Source: Tolypothrix campylonemoides VB511288
Lineage (GTDB): Bacteria > Cyanobacteriota > Cyanobacteriia > Cyanobacteriales > Nostocaceae
Length of the DNA: 64,000 nt
Assembly (NCBI GenBank): GCA_000828075.3
Contig: JXCB02000033.1
Span: 398,738-462,737 of the forward strand
Reading direction: 5' to 3'
Part shown: positions 54,895 through 61,730 of the stretch, in pieces
Numbering within the stretch: position 1 is the stretch's first letter
How the letters are laid out: every line of letters begins with the position of its first letter
Notes under the pieces: generated by a model
Told to the model about the DNA's origin: nothing
Database searches by the model: none
What the model saw: the letters and a program-made list of their open reading frames with translations, nothing else
Position numbers and translations under genes: made by a program

Positions 54895-55614
54895 ATGAAT
54901 AAGGTAAAACAACAGCGAAATCCCGTGTTATTAGTACACGGTATTTATGATACTGGTCGAGTTTTCGATCAAATGATTCCCTACCTGAAACAGAGGGGTT
55001 GGACTGTGTATGATCTGGATTTAGTGCCGAATGATGGCAATATGGGTCTTGACACGTTGGCTCAACAAGTCGCTGATTATATTGATGGTACTTTTGAACC
55101 AGAACAACCCGTAGATTTAGTGGGCTTCAGCATGGGAGGTATCGTCAGCCGTTATTACGTCCAACGACTGGGAGGAATCAATCGCGTGCAGCGGTTTATT
55201 ACCATCTCATCACCGCATCATGGCACTTGGATTGCTTACTGTGGTGAGGGTATAGGTTGCATTCAAATGCGTCCTGACAGTGCTCTACTACAAGATTTGA
55301 ATCGGGATGCTGGTATGTTAAAGCAGATAGATTTTACCTCTATCTGGACACCTTATGACTTGATGATTGTCCCCGCAACGAGTTCGCAAATGGCTGTGGG
55401 ACGCGAGGTGATAGTGCCAGTTTTGAATCACTCCTGGATGCTAACAGATTCAAGAAGTTTGGCTGCGGTGGCACAGGCGTTGGCTACCCCAGTTCAACAA
55501 TTCAAAATATGTCCTGCGGACACGCTGCGCGTTAGTGAAACTCCTCCGGAGGAGGCACAAAATTCAAAATTCAAAAACAAACAACCCATTACTGGGAAGT
55601 ATTCTGTCTTTTGA
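54895..55614 (+). CDS. Lipase/esterase, alpha/beta hydrolase (EstA-like)
   Basis: 239 residues from ATG 54895. Triacylglycerol-lipase-type hydrolase: VLLVHGIYDTGRVFDQMIPY (oxyanion HG), LVGFSMGGIVSRYYVQRLGG (nucleophile Ser), ITISSPHHGTWIAYCGEGIG, and VLNHSWML with the probable catalytic His. No signal peptide. The last 35 residues (PADTLRVSETPPEEAQNSKF) come from GC-rich repeat DNA followed by an AATTCAAAATTCAAAA repeat, so the C-terminus is probably an added tail. Confidence 0.87.
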   Translation: MNKVKQQRNPVLLVHGIYDTGRVFDQMIPYLKQRGWTVYDLDLVPNDGNMGLDTLAQQVADYIDGTFEPEQPVDLVGFSMGGIVSRYYVQRLGGINRVQRFITISSPHHGTWIAYCGEGIGCIQMRPDSALLQDLNRDAGMLKQIDFTSIWTPYDLMIVPATSSQMAVGREVIVPVLNHSWMLTDSRSLAAVAQALATPVQQFKICPADTLRVSETPPEEAQNSKFKNKQPITGKYSVF

Positions 55615-55623
55615 GTATATGCG

Positions 55624-56055
55624 TTAAAGGCGATCGCCAATTTGTGTATACTCGGCACTGCCGAAAATAGCTTCAGGGTGACGGTAATACTTAAATTCCA
55701 TTAAGTTATAAAAAGGGTCTTCTAAAAAGAAAGTGCGATGTTCTAAGGGAGAATCAACAAAGCGATGTTTGGCTTCTTCTTTAAAAAGGAGTTGTTGCTG
55801 TTGCGCCCTCGCGAGTAAATCTTCCCAATCATGTTCTAATGTAAAAATTAGCCCAAAGTGTCTTGGGTATATACCGCGCTGTGGTGCAACTGGTTCTTTT
55901 GTAACGTGGGCTACCAGTTGATGACCGTAGAGATTGAGAATTAAGGCGTTGCGGTTTTCTCGACCTGGAATGCAGCCTAAACCATCCACATAGTATGCTT
56001 TTGCCTGGGCAATGTCTGTGACGGGAAAGGCAAGATGGAATATCGTTTGGTTCAT
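55624..56055 (-). CDS. VOC (glyoxalase/dioxygenase fold) family protein
   Basis: 143 residues: IFHLAFPVTDIAQAKAYYVD (metal His in FHLAF), PRHFGLIFTLEHDWEDLLAR, and HRTFFLEDPFYNLMEFKYYR (metal Glu in MEFK). Two beta-alpha-beta-beta-beta modules. Could be an extradiol dioxygenase, lyase or binding protein; the reaction is unknown. Its stop lies 9 bp from the lipase stop, convergent. Confidence 0.88.
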   Translation of the reverse strand: MNQTIFHLAFPVTDIAQAKAYYVDGLGCIPGRENRNALILNLYGHQLVAHVTKEPVAPQRGIYPRHFGLIFTLEHDWEDLLARAQQQQLLFKEEAKHRFVDSPLEHRTFFLEDPFYNLMEFKYYRHPEAIFGSAEYTQIGDRL

Positions 56056-56233
56056 TGCTTGTGTGGGTTAAGACTGATCTACATTTTGGGAAATTTTGTG
56101 GAATCACTTACTCATTAATTTAAAGGAATCAGAGTGCGAACCGTACAAGCTATATACCTGTTTATCGAGTCAAAGGGTCTTGTTTCATCTATCTATAAGT
56201 TTTCATTCGACATAAGAGCGATCGCCTTTTACG

Positions 56234-56605
56234 TTATGAGTCAAATAAAGTATTTTGAACATCAAACACTGTTCCTGGTGCAGGAGTTTTTATTGTGACT
56301 TGAAGTGATTGATTTTTAATCACAGCTTCCCAGCCGTAGATTCCCTTAATGTTACGATAGTAACGAAGAATTTCTCTAGCTTTAGGTAATAAAAACTCAG
56401 AGATTGTGTTAAATACACGCTGCGGTTCTCCCGAACTCTCGCCATACCATTGCAGGTTGAAACGACGACCATTAAACGTAGCTGTCCCTAAATATGTTCC
56501 ATCAGGCAAGGGTTCTACAAGAGTGAAGGTAAGCAGTAATGGTGTATCACTTCGATTATTTCCGTAGTTTGGATCTTGTTGACGACGACGTTTCGCTTCT
56601 CCCAT
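56234..56605 (-). CDS. Conserved cyanobacterial hypothetical protein
   Basis: 123 residues: MGEAKRRRQQDPNYGNNRSD, LPDGTYLGTATFNGRRFNLQ, EFLLPKAREILRYYRNIKGI. The basic MGEAKRRR N-terminus is common to several small bacterial families, some near ribosomal or RNA genes. Its start lies 8 bp from the tsf stop, so it is likely co-transcribed with tsf. Function unknown. Confidence 0.72.
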   Translation of the reverse strand: MGEAKRRRQQDPNYGNNRSDTPLLLTFTLVEPLPDGTYLGTATFNGRRFNLQWYGESSGEPQRVFNTISEFLLPKAREILRYYRNIKGIYGWEAVIKNQSLQVTIKTPAPGTVFDVQNTLFDS

Positions 56606-56613
56606 GACTACTA

Positions 56614-57615
56614 CTATGATAGGTTTGCTGCTGGCGGTAATTCAGCTATATCATCGCTGGATGGTTTGGGACTTGGTCTGAGTGGAATAGGACTTGGGGA
56701 AGAACCACTACTGTCATCTTTGTTATCAATACCTTCGCCCAAGATAAAACGCTTGAAGCGATGAACTTGAATGAAACCACCGAGTTGAACTGTGTTCCAC
56801 TGTAGCAGATCTTTTACCGTGATACTCTGATCGCGAATATAAGGTTGATCTAGCAAACTCATTTCTTGTAGACGTTTTTCAATTCGTCCTTGAACAATCT
56901 TTTCTTTGATGTTCTGTGGCTTGTTTGCCAAATCATCCCGCCCCATTTCGATATCCTTTTCCTTTTGAGCAACTGTAGCCGGAATTTCGTCTACGTTTAC
57001 GTACTCAACGTTTGGGCAAGCTGCAACTTGCATGGCTACATTCCGTGCCAGAGTTTGAAACTCGCTACGATCAGCGACTGAATCATTCTCAGTGTTCAGT
57101 TCGACTAACACACCAACTCGACCACCAGTATGGATGTAGCTGTCTACTATTCCTTTTATATCTTTGGAGAGTGCAAATTTGGCAAAGCGACGCAGTTGAA
57201 TTTTTTCACCAAGTTGACCACTCGTTTGCTTGATGAATTCTTCGACCTTAACACTTTCATCTTCAATGTAAGGTTGAGCAAGCATTGCCTCAACATTTTC
57301 AGCGGTCGTTGCTTGCTTAGCCAGATTTTGAACGAGGGCTTTGAAAGCTTCGTTACGGCCAACAAAATCAGTTTGACAGTTGACTTCTATGAGCACACCA
57401 ACCTCACCTCCGGGTTGAATGTATGTATCCACCAGACCCTCTGCCGCAATACGTCCTGCGCCCTTATCGGCTTTGGCGATGCCCTTTTGTCGCAGCCACT
57501 CAATAGATTCTTCCATGTCACCGTCAGTTTCTTTTAGCGCCTTTTTACAGTCCATCATACCGGCACCAGTTTTCTGACGTAGCTCTTGGACAAGTTTTGC
57601 AGATATTTCCGCCAT
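56614..57615 (-). CDS. tsf: Elongation factor Ts
   Basis: 333 residues. It catalyses GDP release from EF-Tu. N-terminal UBA-like domain ([40 protein letters not shown]) and two core subdomains: [20 protein letters not shown], then [20 protein letters not shown]. The second copy has NDSVA where relatives have TDFVA. The C-terminus (after ILGEG) carries a Ser/Pro-rich tail ([20 protein letters not shown]) beyond the usual end. In most bacteria tsf follows rpsB; no rpsB lies upstream here, where the neighbour is a tetR gene. Confidence 0.93.
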   Translation of the reverse strand: MAEISAKLVQELRQKTGAGMMDCKKALKETDGDMEESIEWLRQKGIAKADKGAGRIAAEGLVDTYIQPGGEVGVLIEVNCQTDFVGRNEAFKALVQNLAKQATTAENVEAMLAQPYIEDESVKVEEFIKQTSGQLGEKIQLRRFAKFALSKDIKGIVDSYIHTGGRVGVLVELNTENDSVADRSEFQTLARNVAMQVAACPNVEYVNVDEIPATVAQKEKDIEMGRDDLANKPQNIKEKIVQGRIEKRLQEMSLLDQPYIRDQSITVKDLLQWNTVQLGGFIQVHRFKRFILGEGIDNKDDSSGSSPSPIPLRPSPKPSSDDIAELPPAANLS

Positions 57616-57733
57616 GTTGCCCCAATTCCTACCTCATCGCTCACAAATAGAGTTTTGTGAAAAAGCACTCTTTACTCAGTTTAATCCCAGCACCAATTTT
57701 TCAATGTATTTTGGTTTGTGCAAAATGCAAGTT

Positions 57734-58282
57734 CTATTCGTTATGTAAAAGCTGATCTGGAAGTTGTTCCAAAACCCTTTCAAATGGCGCAGTGCTGTTG
57801 AGTCCCCGCGTTAAAACTAGCGCACCTTGAACTTGTATGACTGCATTCTCTGCACGTTGACGTGCTTGTGTTTTAGGCAAACCTGCTTCTTCTAACACCT
57901 GCGCTAAACCATCTATCCAAGCGTTAAGCGCGTAGCTTACCTGCTCATGAAATAAATCGTTAGACTCGCCAAGGCTAAATAGCGCTAACAGACACGCATC
58001 TTGCCCACAGTTGTAAAACTGCTTGAGACTTTCATTCATAGCCAGAATGCGCTTTCGTGGTTCACCTGAACTGTGTAACGGTTCGAGAATTGCTGCCCCA
58101 AACCACTGACTCACATATTCCAATACCGCCTTTGCCATTTCCTGTTTTCCATTGGGGAAGTGATGGTACAGGCTTGCCTTACCTAACCCAGTTGCTTGGG
58201 AGATACGAGACAGGGTTGCCCCTTCGTAACCATGCTGGCGAAACACATTGACCAACCGCCGAGACGCTTCAAGTTTGTCCAT
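57734..58282 (-). CDS. TetR family repressor
   Basis: 182 residues. N-terminal HTH (LVNVFRQHGYEGATLSRISQ, ATGLGKASLYHHFPNGKQEM) and a ligand-binding C-domain with a Cys (GQDACLLALFSLGE) and ALNAWIDGLAQVLEEAGLPK, close to the YxaF/LmrA branch. Divergent from an alpha/beta hydrolase gene. Three operator-like palindromes lie between them, so it probably represses both itself and the hydrolase until a ligand binds. Confidence 0.92.
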   Translation of the reverse strand: MDKLEASRRLVNVFRQHGYEGATLSRISQATGLGKASLYHHFPNGKQEMAKAVLEYVSQWFGAAILEPLHSSGEPRKRILAMNESLKQFYNCGQDACLLALFSLGESNDLFHEQVSYALNAWIDGLAQVLEEAGLPKTQARQRAENAVIQVQGALVLTRGLNSTAPFERVLEQLPDQLLHNE

Positions 58283-58310
58283 CGGATTTTTTGTTTAACC
58301 TGTTGACATT

Positions 58311-58328
58311 GTACCGAATTATCGGTAC
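58311..58328. promoter_or_regulatory. TetR operator-like palindrome O1
   Basis: GTACCGAATTATCGGTAC: arms GTACCGA/TCGGTAC perfect, centre imperfect. 29 bp upstream of the tetR start. Confidence 0.7.
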
Positions 58329-58337
58329 AGTTGTTTT

Positions 58338-58355
58338 GTACTGAATGTTCGGTAC
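58338..58355. promoter_or_regulatory. TetR operator-like palindrome O2
   Basis: GTACTGAATGTTCGGTAC: one mismatch in the left arm relative to O1, spaced 27 bp from O1 start to start. Confidence 0.7.
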
Positions 58356-58432
58356 AAAAACATAAATATATCCAGCGCATTCCGGAAAACATTTATTTCC
58401 GAGCAATGCCAGTTATTATCTGTCCTCTAATT

Positions 58433-58450
58433 ATACCGAACGTTCTGTTC
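58433..58450. promoter_or_regulatory. TetR operator-like palindrome O3
   Basis: ATACCGAACGTTCTGTTC: core ACCGAACGTTCTGT is one base from a perfect palindrome with the O1/O2 consensus. 43 bp upstream of the hydrolase ATG, likely overlapping its promoter. Confidence 0.6.
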
Positions 58451-58492
58451 AATAATTGAAATATAAGTGATTTAAAGGAGAATTCAACAGCT

Positions 58493-59347
58493 ATGTCCAC
58501 ATACCGCACAATTGAGATTGATGGTCTCGATATTTCCTACCGTGAAGCAGGTTCGCCACTATCTCCAACAATCCTTTTGCTTCACGGCTTTCCAACGTCA
58601 TCGCATATGTTTCGTAATTTGATGGATGCAATAGCGGACAAATTCCATCTGGTTGCGCCTGATTACCCTGGTTTTGGTAACAGTTCAATGCCAACGGTAG
58701 ATGAGTTTGAATACACCTTCGACCATTTAGCTGAGGTCATGGAGAAATTTATCGAAGCACTTGGATTGAAGAAGTACAGTCTCTATTTGATGGATTATGG
58801 TGCCCCAATCGGATACCGGATTGCACTTAAGCATCCACAACAAGTTGAAGCGCTTATTGTTCAAAATGGCAATGCTTATGAAGAAGGGCTGCGCGAGTTC
58901 TGGGAACCCCTTAAGGCTTATTGGAAAGACCGTACACCTGAGAATGCTGAAAATTTGAGACAATTTCTCACTTTAGATGCAACCAAGTGGCAATATACTC
59001 ATGGAGTCCGCAATCCTAAATCAATTAGTCCTGATAACTGGAATATCGACCAGCCGTTACTTGACCGACCTGGTAATAGTGACATTCAGTTAGCGCTGTT
59101 CTACAGTTACGGTTCTAATCCACCGTTGTATCCCCAATGGCAGGAGTACTTCCGCAAGTATCAACCTCCAACATTAGTAGTTTGGGGCAAGAATGACCAG
59201 ATTTTTCCAGCCGATGGTGCTTATCCTTACCTACGGGATTTGAAAAATATTGAATTCCATTTGCTTAATACAGGGCATTTTGCTCTAGAGGAAGATGGTG
59301 AAACCATTGGTTTGCTGATCACCAACTTTTTGACGAAACAATTGTAA
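58493..59347 (+). CDS. Alpha/beta hydrolase, Asp-nucleophile (epoxide hydrolase/dehalogenase type)
   Basis: 284 residues. [17 protein letters not shown] has the HGxP oxyanion loop. The nucleophile elbow reads [16 protein letters not shown], placing Asp101 where serine esterases have Ser, as in epoxide hydrolases and haloalkane dehalogenases. Asp235 (GKNDQIFP) and His262 (NTGHFALEE) complete the triad. AAGGAG upstream supports the ATG. It is divergent from the TetR gene and probably induced when TetR binds its ligand, which fits a detoxification role (inference). Confidence 0.9.
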   Translation: MSTYRTIEIDGLDISYREAGSPLSPTILLLHGFPTSSHMFRNLMDAIADKFHLVAPDYPGFGNSSMPTVDEFEYTFDHLAEVMEKFIEALGLKKYSLYLMDYGAPIGYRIALKHPQQVEALIVQNGNAYEEGLREFWEPLKAYWKDRTPENAENLRQFLTLDATKWQYTHGVRNPKSISPDNWNIDQPLLDRPGNSDIQLALFYSYGSNPPLYPQWQEYFRKYQPPTLVVWGKNDQIFPADGAYPYLRDLKNIEFHLLNTGHFALEEDGETIGLLITNFLTKQL

Positions 59348-59705
59348 GCCTTAGAGCGCGGTTCAGTAGAAAGAATTGACAAATTAGCAAAAATGTGAAT
59401 GACACTCCTGTCAGCAAATTCCAGTTATCATCCAATACAGTTGCTGTTAGAGCCAAAAAGCTTAAACCGGGTAGGTTGGGGAGGACACTAGGGCTGCTAA
59501 AAATCTGCGCTCTGGAACGTGTACCCCCCCATTGTAGCAAGTGGCGTGTCGATGGCACGATAGTCGTGGCGTTAGCCATAGGCTCAGGACTCAGCACGAA
59601 ATGCTTCCCCTGAACTTTTTTCAGGGAGCCAATCTGTGATTGGCTGGGCAAAGAAGGGCGATCGCCCAGGCCATGCTGTCAGAAAAGAGGTGGTGAACTA
59701 CCCAA
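59348..59705. other. Spacer downstream of tnpB
   Basis: Between the hydrolase and tnpB stops. It contains two small hairpins (CCCTGAACTTTTTTCAGGG at 59608-59626, AGCCAATCTGTGATTGGCT at 59627-59645) that may mark the right end of the IS200/IS605-type element. No gene. Confidence 0.45.
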
Positions 59706-59860
59706 CACCGACCCTATCGGGTACGGTGTGGGCTTCCCAATTCATTGGGGACTGCCTCAACCTTCGTAGATTTTTTACGTCCAGAAGACTTTGGTCTTAC
59801 ATCCCCTCCAAGGGCAGAAGCGCTAGTCCCTAACGCCCATAAACGCAAACCTTCATTTTT
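59690..59860 (-). ncRNA. Candidate omega-RNA at the tnpB 3' end
   Basis: The last part of tnpB and the sequence just after it form a stable hairpin on the minus strand (59706-59728: CACCG-T-ACCC, loop GATA, GGGT-CGGTG), with the tnpB stop codon inside the stem. TnpB guide RNAs overlap the 3' end of the gene in this way, with the guide running past the element end. Boundaries are estimates. Confidence 0.4.
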
Positions 59861-61033
59861 AATATTTATGGCAGCATTGATGTCTCTATCATGCTGCTTC
59901 TGACAGTGTGGGCAATCTATAAACCTAATGCCCAATGAATCATAACCATGTTGCAACATTGGAATGGGTAGTAGAGTCTCACTACAAAGTTGAGAGGATG
60001 GGAAAAATCGACCTATTTCAATATAGGTGTGTCCGAACTTCTCTGCTTTGTACTTGAGCATGGTTTGAAACATTCCCCACCCCTGGTCTGATATCGACTT
60101 AGCCAAGTTAGGATTCTTAACCATGTTCTTAACTGCCAAATCTTCTACACAAATCACTTGGTTTTCGTATGCTATTTTGCGAGATAGCTTGTGTAGAAAA
60201 TCCTCTCTAACTCTAGCTATTTTGCTAGAAACTTTGGCTACTATTCGTTTAGCTTTACGACGCTTGTTAGATGTTTTATCTGTCTTGTTAGCTAGTTTAC
60301 GCTGCTTGCGCCTTCTATTCTTTTCTAAGAGCGCTAACTGCTTTTTAGGAAGGTCATACTTTGAACCAACGGATGTTATCGCAAAGTTCTTTAATCCCAA
60401 GTCAACCCCAATAGCTGAGCCACTGCGTTGGACGGGTTTCCCGGCTTGAAGCAAGTGGCGTTCATTGATTGCAACTACTGGGTTATCTTCTTGAGCCAGT
60501 GCGGTCTTGGGGTCTCCCCAAGTGGAGCAACTGGCGTGATTAAAAAGAATAGAAGCATAATATCTACCATCAGCATTTCTCGAAATTGTTACAGTTTGTA
60601 CCTTCGCATCAGGTAGATCTCTGTGAAACACAGTTTTTACCATCCCCAGGTTGCCAGGAAATTTGATTACAGAAACAATAGGCAATAGTTTGACGTTTTG
60701 GGGATACTGAATTGATTGCTTACCATGCTTAGACTTGAAGTTTGGGTATTTAGCACGTCCCTCGAAAAAATTGACAAACGCGCTAGAGAGATTAAATGTG
60801 ACTCGTTGTAGAACCTGACTATAAGCAAGTCCTAACCATTCATATTCTTTCTTCAACCCAGGCAACAACTTATCCATTGCAGCCTTAGAAAGACCTTTCC
60901 CACTTTCTTTGTATGCAGTAGTCGTGGCGTTGAGCATATAATTCCACAACCATCGAGTATTGCCAAAACATTGAGCTAGATAGGATTCTTGCTCATCGGT
61001 GGGATAGATTCTAACTTTGAGTGCTCTATACAT
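59714..61033 (-). CDS. tnpB: RNA-guided endonuclease TnpB (IS200/IS605 type)
   Basis: 439 residues: N-terminal HTH (YRALKVRIYPTDEQESYLAQ, CFGNTRWLWNYML), RuvC motifs Asp in GSAIGVDLGLKNFAI, Glu in VICVEDLAVKNM, Asp in HDRDINAAINI. The zinc finger is odd: the second pair CPHC is intact, but the first reads SSQLCSETL, with only one Cys where CxxC is usual. TnpB cuts DNA guided by an omega-RNA and helps maintain the transposon. No tnpA lies beside it, so the element is of the tnpB-only (IS1341) type and needs a TnpA in trans. Confidence 0.93.
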   Translation of the reverse strand: MYRALKVRIYPTDEQESYLAQCFGNTRWLWNYMLNATTTAYKESGKGLSKAAMDKLLPGLKKEYEWLGLAYSQVLQRVTFNLSSAFVNFFEGRAKYPNFKSKHGKQSIQYPQNVKLLPIVSVIKFPGNLGMVKTVFHRDLPDAKVQTVTISRNADGRYYASILFNHASCSTWGDPKTALAQEDNPVVAINERHLLQAGKPVQRSGSAIGVDLGLKNFAITSVGSKYDLPKKQLALLEKNRRRKQRKLANKTDKTSNKRRKAKRIVAKVSSKIARVREDFLHKLSRKIAYENQVICVEDLAVKNMVKNPNLAKSISDQGWGMFQTMLKYKAEKFGHTYIEIGRFFPSSQLCSETLLPIPMLQHGYDSLGIRFIDCPHCQKQHDRDINAAINIKNEGLRLWALGTSASALGGDVRPKSSGRKKSTKVEAVPNELGSPHRTR

Positions 61034-61177
61034 GGCATCGACCTTACCGTGTTTACATATTCATAGTAACAGCCTTAGTTATTATTGTGTCAACTCAAAG
61101 CAAATACTTTGCTCGTTTCCGACCTGTCCTCTGACCAATGCCGAAGGCGAGGGAAGAGGACTGTCGTCAACTCACAA

Positions 61178-61231
61178 AGCAATTCATCTCAACACTGACC
61201 TGAGTACAGGTACAGTGTGAGATGAATTGCT
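61178..61231. repeat. Long hairpin upstream of tnpB
   Basis: 54-nt near-perfect stem: AGCAATTCATCTCA/TGAGATGAATTGCT (14 bp), then CACTG/CAGTG and ACCT/AGGT around loop GAGTAC. It lies between tnpB and the divergent gene at 61298. It may be a transposon-end hairpin or a transcription signal. Confidence 0.7.
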
Positions 61232-61297
61232 GTTTCAGGTAAAATAGTCGCCAGGTAGAAATAAACAGACTTATAAAAGAAACTTTGGTGGAACTGC

Positions 61298-61618
61298 GTG
61301 ACTATTCTTTACCAAGACGAGTATATTGTCTGCGACGATGATGCTACTACAATTCATTGGTATTATTTCCCCATTGGGAGTAAACGTATCCCTTACAATA
61401 CCATCCGTAGTATCCAAGCGGAAAGTATGGGATTTTTGACTGGATCAGGGCGTATTTGGGGCATGGGCTTGAGTCCATACTGGTTTCACTTAGATTGGAA
61501 GCGTCCCTCAAAAACAAAGTGTATTATTGTCGATGATGGCAACTGGGTCAAATCAATCATCACTCCAGATGAACACGACACAGTTGTGCGGATTCTTCAA
61601 GAAAAAGTGCATCAATGA
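61298..61618 (+). CDS. Hypothetical PH-like protein
   Basis: 106 residues from GTG 61298: ILYQDEYIVCDDDATTIHWY, YFPIGSKRIPYNTIRSIQAE, WGMGLSPYWFHLDWKRPSKT, IIVDDGNWVKSIITPDEHDT. Beta-rich with a C-terminal helix (VRILQEKVHQ), similar in pattern to small PH-fold YdjM-like proteins. No signal peptide. Function unknown. Confidence 0.72.
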   Translation: MTILYQDEYIVCDDDATTIHWYYFPIGSKRIPYNTIRSIQAESMGFLTGSGRIWGMGLSPYWFHLDWKRPSKTKCIIVDDGNWVKSIITPDEHDTVVRILQEKVHQ

Positions 61619-61730
61619 AAGCGCCAGTCAGCAGTTCACTTCAACGGCATTTGGGTGAAGTTCTTTGGCGTAGCGGTAATCCCACAGCGTACTATGGGAT
61701 GATTTATTTCTTGGTCTTTCCTTATTGATA

